Shown piece by piece: positions 7,255 to 15,185 of a stretch of DNA of 18,135 nt (position 1 is the first letter of the stretch; each line of letters opens with the position of its first letter). A program made the translations under genes and the position numbers. This stretch comes from Palsa-1233 sp031367105 (lineage in GTDB: Bacteria; Gemmatimonadota; Gemmatimonadetes; Gemmatimonadales; GWC2-71-9). The stretch covers positions 1-18,135 of the forward strand of contig JANLPG010000040.1 in NCBI GenBank assembly GCA_031367105.1, given 5' to 3'. The notes under the pieces were generated by a model. That model did not search any database, had not been told where the DNA came from, and was given only the letters and a program-made list of their open reading frames with translations.

Positions 7255-8532
7255 ATGCGCTACACCACCTACTCCAAGTACCTGGCCGGCCTCGCCGATC
7301 AGGTGAACCTGCAGTCACTGCTCGACCAGCTCGGCGACTTCCTGCTGCAGTCGGGATTCGACGGCACACCGTGGTGGGGTGAGAACGGAGCGGACGAAGG
7401 CGACCGCTCGCTCGACTCCCTCCGTCAGGCGATTCTCAAGGCGTTGATGGAGTCGGGGCAGCTGACGGCGGATATGCTGCAGGTGATGCGCGGAGGATCG
7501 ACCGGAGACCAGGAGCAGGATGCCCAGGTGACGCGTGACCTGGCCGACCTGCTCGACCAGATCGTCCAGCGCCTCATTGACGAGGGCTACCTCAAGCTCG
7601 ACCAGTCGGGCCAGCAGCTGCCACCGGCTGCACCCTCTGGCGGGGAGGCGCGTGCCGCCGCCCGCACGGTGCATTTCGACCTCACCGAAAAAGGCGCCGA
7701 CTTCCTTGGTTACAAGACCCTGAAAGAATTGCTCGGCGCGCTGGGCAAAGCGGCGATCGGTGCGCACGAGACCACGCACCTCGCCACCAGCAACGAGGCT
7801 GAAGCAGCAAGCCGCCCATACCAGTTCGGCGACGTCCTCAACCTCGATGTCCCCGCCACCCTGACCTCGGCCATCGCACGGCACGGCCTCGGCGTTCCCA
7901 TCCCGCTCGACTACCAGGACCTGATGGTAGTGCAGTCGGAGTACCGCTCGTCGGCGGCGACCGTGCTGATGCTCGACTGTTCCCACTCGATGATTCTCTA
8001 TGGTGAGGATCGCTTTACCCCTGCCAAGCGGGTCGCACTGGCGCTCACGCACCTGATCCGTACCCAGTACCCCGGCGACTCGATCCGCGTGGTCCTCTTC
8101 CACGACTCGGCTGAAGAGATTCCGGTATCGGCGCTGGCCAACGTGAAAGTGGGGCCCTACCACACGAATACGGCGGGGGGCCTCGCCCTGGCGCGGCGGA
8201 TTCTGGCGGGGCAGAAGCAGGATATGAAGCAGATCGTGATGATCACCGACGGCAAGCCGTCGGCACTCACCCTGCCCGACGGCCGGATCTACGTCAACTC
8301 GATGGGGCTGGACCCAAGCATCCTGAAAGCAACCTTCACCGAGGTGGCCGCGTGCCGGCGGAGCGGCATCATGATCAACACCTTTATGCTCGCGCGCGAC
8401 CGGCAGCTGGTGGATTTCGTGAAGCAGGTGTCGCAGATCTGCCGCGGCAAGGCCTACTTCGCCAACCCGATGACGCTCGGACAATTCCTGCTGATGGACT
8501 TCCTCAAGGGGAAGAGCCGCCGAGTCGCCTAG
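7255..8532 (+). CDS. VWA-domain protein, ChlD/CoxE-like partner of the AAA+ ATPase
   Basis: 425 aa from the ATG at 7255. The N-terminal MRYTTYSKY, then a helical domain with LLDQLGDFLLQSGF, are typical of cytoplasmic VWA proteins paired with ChlI-like ATPases. A Gln/Ala/Pro-rich linker sits near residues 118-140. The VWA domain begins near residue 225. The MIDAS is complete: DCSHS at 241-245, a Thr in YHTNTAGG, and Asp in MITDGKPSA, so metal binding should be intact. The ATPase is encoded 1.97 kb upstream on the same strand, separated by an opposing two-gene unit, so the two need separate promoters. AAA+/VWA pairs generally remodel or insert metal into client proteins; the client here is unknown. 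Its stop overlaps the convergent M48 stop. Confidence 0.88.
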   Translation: MRYTTYSKYLAGLADQVNLQSLLDQLGDFLLQSGFDGTPWWGENGADEGDRSLDSLRQAILKALMESGQLTADMLQVMRGGSTGDQEQDAQVTRDLADLLDQIVQRLIDEGYLKLDQSGQQLPPAAPSGGEARAAARTVHFDLTEKGADFLGYKTLKELLGALGKAAIGAHETTHLATSNEAEAASRPYQFGDVLNLDVPATLTSAIARHGLGVPIPLDYQDLMVVQSEYRSSAATVLMLDCSHSMILYGEDRFTPAKRVALALTHLIRTQYPGDSIRVVLFHDSAEEIPVSALANVKVGPYHTNTAGGLALARRILAGQKQDMKQIVMITDGKPSALTLPDGRIYVNSMGLDPSILKATFTEVAACRRSGIMINTFMLARDRQLVDFVKQVSQICRGKAYFANPMTLGQFLLMDFLKGKSRRVA

Positions 8533-9953
8533 CGGTACCCCACCGTCTTCACCCGCTTCCCTGCAGGAAGGGTCGCATTGTCAGGCACGCCATTGATGAT
8601 CGCCAACAGCTGCGCCGAGATGGCGCCGTTGCTCTGCTGCGCCAGCGTTGCCACGGCAGTCGCGCGCGGGAGCGTGACGACCCGGAGGTACTTCCGCTGC
8701 TGGAACTGCTGCCCTGCCGCCGTCGGCCCGAATGACCGGAGCACTTGGGTGATCGCACCGCCCTGCCGACTCCAGCTGGCTGCCAGGGCGAGTCCGAGAA
8801 ACTGAAACACCTGGCCGTTGTACTGCAGGAAGACGACCGACCCGCGCAGTTGCTGCCCCTGCTGCGTGGCCGCAGTAAAGTCGGCTATGACCGCCGGTAT
8901 TCCATTCAAACTCGTGCGTTGCGCGCCGGGCGACACGATGCCCTGCTGTGCCAGAAAGGTCTGCGCGGCGGCATCGACCGAGTTCTGTTGCGCCGGGGAG
9001 AGTGAGATCTGCGCCTGGCCGTTGGGCTCGGCGAGCACGACCTGGGAGAGCTGGTTGACCGTCTGCCAGCCTTGGGGGACATCGAATCGAAACTTCAGCG
9101 TGGGGTGGACGAAGCGCCCCGCCTCGAAATATCCCTGCTCCGGATCGGCACCGAACAGCAATCCATCGACGCGCGTCAGGAAGCGGTCACGATCTGCGTG
9201 AAGCCGGGAGGGATTGCTGACGGTATCGGCCCACGCCTGGGTCTTCTGGATCCGTGAACCGGGATCCGGATGCGTCGAAAGGAAGGCCGGCGGCCCATTC
9301 CCGCCGCCGCTGGCCGCGCTGACCCGCTCGAGGGTGCGGAAGGTGTTGGGCATCTCGCGGACATCGTAGCCCTGCTTCAGCGAGTAACGGTGGCCGAGCT
9401 GATCGGCCTGACTCTCGTCGTTGCGCGAAAACTTGAGGAAGTAGAGCGAGGTGACCGTCCCGGCAATCTGCCCGGCGATCCCGCCGGCGGCTCTCGGTGC
9501 GGCGATCGACCCCGCCACCAGCCCGACCTGCGCCAGCTGCTGCTGGGAGATCATCGCCACGGTGTGCTTCGCTGTCACGTGACCGATCTCGTGCCCCATC
9601 ACCGCCGCGAGTTCGGCCTCGGAGTTGAGGTAGCCGAGAATCCCTCGGGTCACGAACACGAAACCGCCTGGCGCGGCGAAGGCATTCACCATCGGGTCGT
9701 CGATGACGTGGAACTCCCACGGAAGTCCGGGGCGCTCCGAGGACGCCGCCATCTGCTTGCCGATCGAGGCGACGTACTGCTCCAGCGCCGCATCGGCAAC
9801 GAACCCCGTCTCCTGGCGGGCGCGGGCCAGCTCCCCGCGACCCATCTCGATCTCCTGCGCTTCCGACACCAGGGAGAGCTGACTCTTGCCGGTGACGGGG
9901 TTCGTCGCGCACGCTGCGGCGACGAGAACGGTGCCCACGAAGAGGTATCGCAT
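8529..9953 (-). CDS. M48 family Zn metallopeptidase, lipoprotein, with C-terminal extension
   Basis: 474 aa from the ATG at 9953; a longer reading to an upstream ATG would remove the signal from the N-terminus. The start MRYLFVGTVLVAAACATNPVTGK is a lipoprotein-type signal with Cys15, though Ala at -3 is a weak lipobox. Catalytic motifs are present: NAFAAPGGFVFVTRGIL, HEIGH (121-125) and the third zinc ligand E180 in NDESQADQLGHRY. These are the BepA/LoiP-like M48 features of periplasmic proteases in outer membrane protein quality control. After STHPDPGSRI (around 265) about 200 residues follow: a beta-rich block (FRFDVPQGW...) and a Gln/Ala-rich tail that resembles a LysM-like fold only faintly. 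Confidence 0.9.
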   Translation of the reverse strand: MRYLFVGTVLVAAACATNPVTGKSQLSLVSEAQEIEMGRGELARARQETGFVADAALEQYVASIGKQMAASSERPGLPWEFHVIDDPMVNAFAAPGGFVFVTRGILGYLNSEAELAAVMGHEIGHVTAKHTVAMISQQQLAQVGLVAGSIAAPRAAGGIAGQIAGTVTSLYFLKFSRNDESQADQLGHRYSLKQGYDVREMPNTFRTLERVSAASGGGNGPPAFLSTHPDPGSRIQKTQAWADTVSNPSRLHADRDRFLTRVDGLLFGADPEQGYFEAGRFVHPTLKFRFDVPQGWQTVNQLSQVVLAEPNGQAQISLSPAQQNSVDAAAQTFLAQQGIVSPGAQRTSLNGIPAVIADFTAATQQGQQLRGSVVFLQYNGQVFQFLGLALAASWSRQGGAITQVLRSFGPTAAGQQFQQRKYLRVVTLPRATAVATLAQQSNGAISAQLLAIINGVPDNATLPAGKRVKTVGYR

Positions 9954-9977
9954 TGGCCTGTGGGTGAGAGATGAGCG

Positions 9978-9984
9978 TATCATA
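9978..9984. promoter_or_regulatory. Overlapping -10-like elements between divergent M48 and ThrE genes
   Basis: TATCAT (9978-9983, plus strand) and TATGAT (9979-9984, minus strand) overlap within the 40-bp gap. The plus-strand copy would start transcription a few bases before the ATG at 9994. Neither has a convincing -35 element. Confidence 0.35.
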
Positions 9985-9993
9985 GTGATCCAG

Positions 9994-11286
9994 ATGACGA
10001 ACTCGCCCGAGAGACCTGCACGCACCGCGTGGACCGGATGGACCCCAGTGGGCGGACTCCCGCTCCCAGGGGAGCCGGCCACGCCCGACCACCGCATCGC
10101 CTTCGTCTTGAGGCTCGGCCACTCCCTGCACACCGCCGGCTACGCCGCCCACCGGCTGGAGGAAGCGCTTGAGCTTGCCAGCGACCAGCTCGGCCTCCGG
10201 GGTCAGTTCTTCTCGACGCCAACCTCGATTATGGCATCGTTCGGGCCCCAGGATGACCAGCAGACCTTTCTGATCCGTGTCGAACCGGGCGAGTCCAATC
10301 TCGGCCAGCTGGCACAGGCCGATCTGGTCACGCGGGAAGTACTCAACGGCGTACTCACTCCTCTCGAAGGCGCCACTCGGCTTGAAGTGATCGAGGCGGC
10401 ACCGCCCCGCTACTCCACCTGGCTCAGTACCCTCGCCTTCGCGGTCGTCTCCGGCAGCTCGGCCCGCTTTCTTGGCGGGGGCTGGCACGAGATGCTCGCC
10501 GGGCTTGCCATCGGACTGGTGATCGGGTTGCTGGCGATCGTCGCCGGGCGAGTCGAGAGCCTCGGCCGGGTGTTCGAACCGGTGGCCGCACTCACGGCGT
10601 CCCTGATCGCGGCGGGGATGGCGGCGGCGGGGTTTCCGCTGTCGGTTTTCCTCGCCACCCTCGCCGGCGTGATCGTCCTGATCCCGGGATTGATGCTCAC
10701 GACCGCGATGACCGAACTGTCGACGCGACACCTCGCCTCCGGCACGGCGCGCTTTATGGGTGCGCTCGTCCTGCTGCTCGGCATTGCCTTCGGTATCGCG
10801 CTGGGGACCAAGATCGCCACCCTCGCATTCGGGGTGACGCCATCGACGCCAGTCATTCCACTCGCTGAGTGGACGCTCTACCTCTCGCTCCTGATCTCGC
10901 CGCTGGCCTTCGTCGTGCTGCTGAAGGCGGAGCCCCGCGATGCCGGATGGATCGTGCTCGCAGGGGTGCTGTCATTCGTCGGCGCCCGCCTCGGGCAGCG
11001 GACGCTCGGTCCGGAGCTCGGCGCCTTCGGTGGCGCACTGGTGACCGGCTTCTTCAGCAACTGGTACGCCCGGGTGACCGATCGTCCGGCGCAAATCACG
11101 ATGGTTCCCGGCTTGCTACTGCTCGTGCCGGGGAGCGTCGGGCTGCGGGCGATGGCATCGTTTGTGGACAACAAGACTGATACTGGCGTCGACACGGCGT
11201 TCCGAATGGTGCTGATCGCCGTGTCGCTGGTCGCCGGTACCCTGATTGCGAATATCGTCTCCCCGCGTCGGAAGTTGATGACGTAA
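9994..11286 (+). CDS. Threonine/serine exporter, ThrE family (DUF1212 + DUF3815 fused)
   Basis: 430 aa starting at the ATG 9994, 40 bp from the divergent M48 start. A soluble N-terminal part of about 140 residues carries LRLGHSLHTAGYAAHRLEEAL and FSTPTSIMASF, as in ThrE-type proteins. It is followed by about ten hydrophobic segments: a first block (STLAFAVVSG...GVIVLIPGLMLTTAMTEL) and a second block (ISPLAFVVLL...TMVPGLLLLVPGSVGLRAM). Many bacteria split these halves into two genes; here they are fused, as in the corynebacterial exporter. The predicted role is inner-membrane export of threonine, serine or similar small molecules. No Shine-Dalgarno sequence is seen, so the message may be nearly leaderless. 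It is convergent with the OmpA-family gene (22 bp between stops). Confidence 0.87.
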   Translation: MTNSPERPARTAWTGWTPVGGLPLPGEPATPDHRIAFVLRLGHSLHTAGYAAHRLEEALELASDQLGLRGQFFSTPTSIMASFGPQDDQQTFLIRVEPGESNLGQLAQADLVTREVLNGVLTPLEGATRLEVIEAAPPRYSTWLSTLAFAVVSGSSARFLGGGWHEMLAGLAIGLVIGLLAIVAGRVESLGRVFEPVAALTASLIAAGMAAAGFPLSVFLATLAGVIVLIPGLMLTTAMTELSTRHLASGTARFMGALVLLLGIAFGIALGTKIATLAFGVTPSTPVIPLAEWTLYLSLLISPLAFVVLLKAEPRDAGWIVLAGVLSFVGARLGQRTLGPELGAFGGALVTGFFSNWYARVTDRPAQITMVPGLLLLVPGSVGLRAMASFVDNKTDTGVDTAFRMVLIAVSLVAGTLIANIVSPRRKLMT

Positions 11287-11308
11287 CGGGGAGATCACTG
11301 CGGCACGC

Positions 11309-12340
11309 TCAGGGTGCGATCAGTAGCCGGAAAACCGCTCGGCGGTTTGGCGCCTGCGCGGCGATGCCCGGTGCGGTGGTAATCGGATCGCTCTCGCCCT
11401 TCGACTCGACGATGACCCGGCCTGCGTCAATGCCGTGGGCTACGATGTAGGCTTTCGCGGCGTGAGCGCGCCGAGCGCTGAGCGCCATATTGTAGCCACT
11501 GCTCCCGATGAGATCGGTATACCCCTCGACCACGATCGTCACGCTCGGGTTGGCACGGAACAGCTCGACCTTCTCGTCGAGAATTGCCTTTGCCGAATCG
11601 GTGAGCACTGACTTGTCAAAGGCGAAATGGATCGTCGCCTGCATCGTCGCCAGGGTCGTGGGGGGGGTGACCGGTCGCGAGCTTGGAGGCGCCTTCTGGA
11701 GCGAGTCGCGAAGTGCCAGGAGCGCCGCTTCGCGATCCCGCAGCCGGCGGGTCTCGGCTGCGCTCACGGAGTCGTCGTGCTGCATCACCGTTGCTGCAGC
11801 GGCCGGCTCGACCACGGTCCGAATCTCGTGGGCGGGGTGGCGATACACGCTCAGCCCCAAGTGGACGCTCCGGTAGGACTTCCAGTCTTCGTTGGCAAGC
11901 CAGTCATAGACACCATCGAGTCGCAACGCGGTGTTGCTCCCGAGCGCCAGCTTCACACCCACGAGCACGTCTGCCCCGTAGGTATGCATGAAATTGGTCT
12001 CCGTCGACACGCCGGCACCCGCCCCGAGCAGCAAGGAGAGTTTTCCGCTTTTCACCGGCACCGCCACCAGGCGGCCCGACAGGATGCCCATATTGACACT
12101 CTTCAGTCCGTTCGGACGGCTGACTTTCATCAGGGCGTCTTCGAACTCGATGGACAGGCGGGGAACCAGGAAGATGCCGACGCGCCCACCACCGCCATAA
12201 CCGGTCTTGAGACTCAGGCTGTTATCGAACGACGCAGCGGACGCGAATGCGCCGAACTCCACGGTCCCTCGCTGCTGCGCTGCCACCGGAATCGCGGCGA
12301 TCAGCGCCAAGACACCAAACGCAAATACTTTGACTGACAT
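11309..12340 (-). CDS. OmpA-family outer membrane protein (beta-barrel plus peptidoglycan-binding domain)
   Basis: 343 aa from the ATG at 12340, preceded by AGGAGAG; the frame stays open 26 codons upstream but without a signal peptide there. MSVKVFAFGVLALIAAIPVAAQQ is a Sec signal peptide cleaved after AQ or AA near residue 21. Residues about 25-168 show alternating beta strands of a small barrel (FGAFASAASFD...LGLSVYRH). A charged helical segment (195-215) and a Pro-rich linker (217-228) lead to the OmpA C-terminal domain: HFAFDKSVLT, GYTDLIGSSGYNMALSARRA with D276 and R291 at the spacing used to grip diaminopimelate, and PNRRAVF. It likely ties the outer membrane to the cell wall. The upstream DUF3494 gene is separated by terminator-like hairpins. 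Confidence 0.9.
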   Translation of the reverse strand: MSVKVFAFGVLALIAAIPVAAQQRGTVEFGAFASAASFDNSLSLKTGYGGGGRVGIFLVPRLSIEFEDALMKVSRPNGLKSVNMGILSGRLVAVPVKSGKLSLLLGAGAGVSTETNFMHTYGADVLVGVKLALGSNTALRLDGVYDWLANEDWKSYRSVHLGLSVYRHPAHEIRTVVEPAAAATVMQHDDSVSAAETRRLRDREAALLALRDSLQKAPPSSRPVTPPTTLATMQATIHFAFDKSVLTDSAKAILDEKVELFRANPSVTIVVEGYTDLIGSSGYNMALSARRAHAAKAYIVAHGIDAGRVIVESKGESDPITTAPGIAAQAPNRRAVFRLLIAP

Positions 12341-12344
12341 AGGA

Positions 12345-12351
12345 CTCTCCT
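12345..12351 (-). promoter_or_regulatory. Ribosome binding site that fixes the OmpA-family gene start
   Basis: AGGAGAG on the minus strand ends 4 nt before the ATG at 12340. It supports this start over the upstream in-frame ATG at 12418. Confidence 0.75.
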
Positions 12352-12405
12352 GAAAAGCTTCGTGGCCTGGTTGCCGTCGTAGCGACCGGGGGATTTCGAT
12401 CCGGA

Positions 12406-12428
12406 AACGTCCCGCCATCGGGGACGTT
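12406..12428 (-). terminator. Second hairpin downstream of the DUF3494 lipoprotein gene
   Basis: AACGTCCC (12421-12428 read on the minus strand) and GGGACGTT (12413-12406) form an 8-bp perfect stem with a 7-nt loop, followed on the minus strand by a short TTTCC. Together with the hairpin at 12429-12458 it makes a tandem terminator before the OmpA-family gene. Confidence 0.55.
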
Positions 12429-12458
12429 GCTGGAGCCGGACAGCTGTCCGGCCCCAGC
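12429..12458 (-). terminator. Near-palindromic hairpin directly after the DUF3494 lipoprotein stop
   Basis: A 30-bp near-palindrome, with the perfect 18-bp core GCCGGACAGCTGTCCGGC at 12435-12452 flanked by GCTGG and CCAGC arms and one A/C mismatch. It begins 10 bp after the stop at 12469. Folded, it gives a 13-bp stem with loop AGCT. There is no direct U-tract, so an operator (perfect dyad DNA site) is an alternative reading. Confidence 0.6.
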
Positions 12459-12468
12459 TCTCGCGGCG

Positions 12469-14781
12469 CTATGGCAGCGTGATGACGTTATTGGTGCCCA
12501 ATGTCACCGCACCGTTCCGCGCCAAGGCGCGTCCAACCAGTGTCGCATTGTCCACCAGCGTGATGCTTGTCAGGGCGAGGATATTGCCCTGCCACTGCGA
12601 TGCCGTGCCGAGCGTCGCCGAGCTGCCAACCTGCCAGTACACATTCCTGGCCTGCGCACCATTGATGAGCACGATATTGCCGGCCGTAGTGAGCGAACTG
12701 CCGGCCTGGAAGACGAAGGTCGCATTCGGATCTCCCCCGCCATCCAGCGTCAGCGTTCCGGTCACACCGATTCCACTCGCGGTGCAATAGACACCGGCGG
12801 GTTTGGTCGTTCCACCGAGGTTGGCCACGATGGCGTTCGCCGGTGGGCAGGGCAGGCCTGCGAGGGTGTTGTACGCGGTCGTGAGGTCAATTTGTCCCTG
12901 CACCGCCACGGCATCATTGAGATGCTGCACACCGGTGATCACGCAGGGGCCGAAGCCCGTGATCGTGTTCCCCGGGCTGATGCTGACGTTGGCGTTGATG
13001 GTGCCCCCGGTGATGCAGGTCACAGCCGTTCCGGCCATGATCCCGTTCGGAGCCGCGGTTCCGAGATTCACGCTCGGCGTCGGGGCCGGAGCAGTCACGG
13101 TCACCGTGGCACTGCCCGAAATGGTGCCGCTCGCCGCCTTGACCGTGTTATTGAAGGTTCCCGTCACCGTACCGGCGGTGAAGTTGCCGCTGGAGTTGAT
13201 GGTCCCGCCGCCGTTGACGACCGACCAGGTCGCTGTGAACGACACGACGTTGCCATCAATATCCTTGCCGACTGCAGTGAACTGCTGCGATCCAGAAGTC
13301 AGGACGGAAGCCGGATTCGGAGTCACGGTGATGCTCGCCATTACCGGTGCCGTGGTGGTCGTGGTCACCGTGGCCGTCCCGGAGATCGCTCCACTGGTCG
13401 CCTTGACGGTATTGGCAAACGTTCCAGCCACGCCACCGGCGGTGAAGAGTCCACTCCCGCCGTTGATGCTGCCGCCACCATTGACCACCGTCCAGACGGG
13501 TGTGATGGCAACGACGTTGCCGCCAGCATCCCGACCGACCGCGGTAAACTGCTGCGTGGTGTTGATCTGGAGCGACACCGGTGTCGGCGTCACGGTGATG
13601 GAGGCCAGCGAGCCGCTATTCACGATGACCGTGGCAAGGCCAACCACTCCTCCCACGTTGGCGCGAACCGAGTTCGTATACGTGCCGGTCACGTTGCCGG
13701 CAGTGAAGAAGCCGGTCGTCAGGCCGATCGTCCCCCCGCCGGCCACGACGGACCAGCTGGGAGTGATCGGGACGACGTTGCCGTCGGCATCTCGGCCAAC
13801 CGCCGTGAATTGCTGCGTGGCGTTGATGCCGAGCGTCGCCGGATTCGGTGTCAGGGTGATCGTCGCCAAGGACCCGGCGGTCACGATGACGGTCGCGACG
13901 CCGGAAATGCCGCCGTTGGTCGCCTTGACTGTGCCGGTGAATGTTCCGGGAGTCGTGCCCGCGGTGAACAGGCCGGTCGTGCCGATCGTCCCGCCCCCGC
14001 TCACCACCGACCACACCGGTGTGATCGCTACGGCGTTGCCACTGGCGTCGACGCCGACGGCCGTGAACTGCTGCGTGAGGCCGCCAGTCAGCGTCGCCGG
14101 ATTCGGAGTGACCAGGATGGTTGCCAGCGACCCAGCCGTCACAGTGACGGTCGCGGTCGTGGTGATGCTACCGCTGCGGGCTTGAATCGTATTGGTGAAC
14201 GTGCCCGCGATCCCGCCCGCCGTGAACAGCCCGGCTCCAGTGATCGCACCGCCGCCCGCTACGACAGCCCAGGTGGGCGTCACCGGCACAACGTTACCCG
14301 CCGCATCCTTGCCCACCACCACAAACTGCTGCGTGGCACCGACGGCGAGTGTGACCGGACTCGGGGTGATGACGATCGTAGCCAGCGGACCAGCTGTCAC
14401 CGTGACCGTCGCCGTGCCCACGATTCCACCGCTGACGGCCTTGACGGTATTCGTGAAGGTTGCCGGCGAGGTACCGGCCGTAAACAGGCCCGAGCTGCTG
14501 ATGGTGCCGCCACCGCTCTCGACCGACCAGGTCGGCGAGAGGGTGACCGTGGCGCCGGAGAAGTCCTTGCCCACGGCGGTGAACTGCTGCGTCGCGCCAC
14601 TGACCAGGGTGACAGGATTCGGCGTGACGACGATCGTCGACAGCGAACCGGGACCACTGATCCCGTGCACGTCGCATGCCCCGACGAGTAGTCCTGACAG
14701 CGCAACAGCACCGATCAGCCGTGCGACCGGCACACGCCGAGATAGTGCAGCGAAAGTACGGCTCCTGATAAGGCTTGGCAT
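12469..14781 (-). CDS. Lipoprotein with six Ig-like (BIG2-type) repeats and C-terminal DUF3494 ice-binding-like domain
   Basis: 770 aa. The ATG at 14781 has AGGGGGA 5 nt before it; a 46-codon upstream extension lacks a signal. The N-terminus has a positively charged stretch, a hydrophobic core and lipobox VGAC with Cys36, so surface or periplasmic anchoring is expected. Residues 47-567 are six Ig-like repeats of 86-89 aa, each with TPNP, TQQFTAVG, W-S-V-V, GGG and GLFTAG signatures. The last 203 residues are DUF3494: VNLGTA, NTITGFGPC, AYNTLAGLPC, LGGTTKPAGVYC, NVYWQVGSSATLGTAS and VGRALARNGAVTLG, the beta-helix of type-1 ice-binding proteins, which also occurs in non-ice adhesins. Four Cys in this domain could form disulfides. 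Ice binding cannot be inferred from fold alone; adhesion or display is equally plausible. Confidence 0.9.
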   Translation of the reverse strand: MPSLIRSRTFAALSRRVPVARLIGAVALSGLLVGACDVHGISGPGSLSTIVVTPNPVTLVSGATQQFTAVGKDFSGATVTLSPTWSVESGGGTISSSGLFTAGTSPATFTNTVKAVSGGIVGTATVTVTAGPLATIVITPSPVTLAVGATQQFVVVGKDAAGNVVPVTPTWAVVAGGGAITGAGLFTAGGIAGTFTNTIQARSGSITTTATVTVTAGSLATILVTPNPATLTGGLTQQFTAVGVDASGNAVAITPVWSVVSGGGTIGTTGLFTAGTTPGTFTGTVKATNGGISGVATVIVTAGSLATITLTPNPATLGINATQQFTAVGRDADGNVVPITPSWSVVAGGGTIGLTTGFFTAGNVTGTYTNSVRANVGGVVGLATVIVNSGSLASITVTPTPVSLQINTTQQFTAVGRDAGGNVVAITPVWTVVNGGGSINGGSGLFTAGGVAGTFANTVKATSGAISGTATVTTTTTAPVMASITVTPNPASVLTSGSQQFTAVGKDIDGNVVSFTATWSVVNGGGTINSSGNFTAGTVTGTFNNTVKAASGTISGSATVTVTAPAPTPSVNLGTAAPNGIMAGTAVTCITGGTINANVSISPGNTITGFGPCVITGVQHLNDAVAVQGQIDLTTAYNTLAGLPCPPANAIVANLGGTTKPAGVYCTASGIGVTGTLTLDGGGDPNATFVFQAGSSLTTAGNIVLINGAQARNVYWQVGSSATLGTASQWQGNILALTSITLVDNATLVGRALARNGAVTLGTNNVITLP
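13081..14643 (-). repeat. Six tandem ~258-bp repeats encoding Ig-like domains
   Basis: Boundaries on the minus strand: repeat 1 14643-14386, repeat 2 14385-14128, repeat 3 14127-13870 (86 aa each), repeat 4 13869-13609 (87 aa), repeat 5 13608-13342 (89 aa), repeat 6 13341-13081 (87 aa). Conserved blocks are TQQFTAVG and FTAG. Divergence between units is moderate (variable loops and last strands), so the array looks aged but is still long enough for unequal recombination. Confidence 0.9.
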
Positions 14782-15030
14782 CGAAATCCCCCTGACCTGA
14801 TATCTGTGGACGCGAGCTGGCGCAGAGGTGCCCGGTTCGCGGCAAGCTTCAACTTGTGGATGAACAGGATCGGGAACCGGCACGTGAGCGGCGGCCCGCA
14901 GTTCTCGATCGACCAGCACGACAGCTTCGACGAGCCGTGCTCGCCTAGCGGCACCCCACCGGATTCAGGGGCTGCAGGAGAGAGACGCTCAGTGGGGCGG
15001 AAACAGGATTCGATGCGCACACGTTGACCA

Positions 15031-15053
15031 CCTCGCGTACAGCTGTCGCGAGG
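15031..15053. promoter_or_regulatory. Inverted repeat around an ACAGCTGT dyad
   Basis: CCTCGCG (15031-15037) and CGCGAGG (15047-15053) flank T-ACAGCTGT. The palindromic ACAGCTGT core (15039-15046) is also the centre of the 12435-12452 palindrome. It may be an operator or a 3' hairpin; no regulator is known. Confidence 0.35.
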
Positions 15054-15185
15054 CGGTGCCGCAATGGCCTGGTGGTGCAAGGCGGTCGCATCATGGTACC
15101 CCGATGACGATCTCACCAGAACCATCGACACGCACGCAGTTGGCGGGAGGGGAGCGACACTGTGCTCGATGACTCCCCTGATGTG

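Noticed and set aside
3846..8532. True Mg-chelatase (ChlI/ChlD) for bacteriochlorophyll
   Set aside because: No tetrapyrrole or photosynthesis genes are in view, no ChlH is present, and the sequences resemble the general AAA+/VWA subfamily.
12427..14691. Long open frames on the plus strand opposite the Ig-repeat lipoprotein (including 12803-14185)
   Set aside because: They mirror the repeat array in the opposite strand, show repetitive composition without known motifs, and arise from the GC-rich periodic sequence. The minus-strand frame has signal, repeats and DUF3494 domain.
12469..14781. Phase-variable or CRISPR-like DNA repeat
   Set aside because: The repeats are ~258-bp coding units with diverged sequence, not short identical repeats with spacers.
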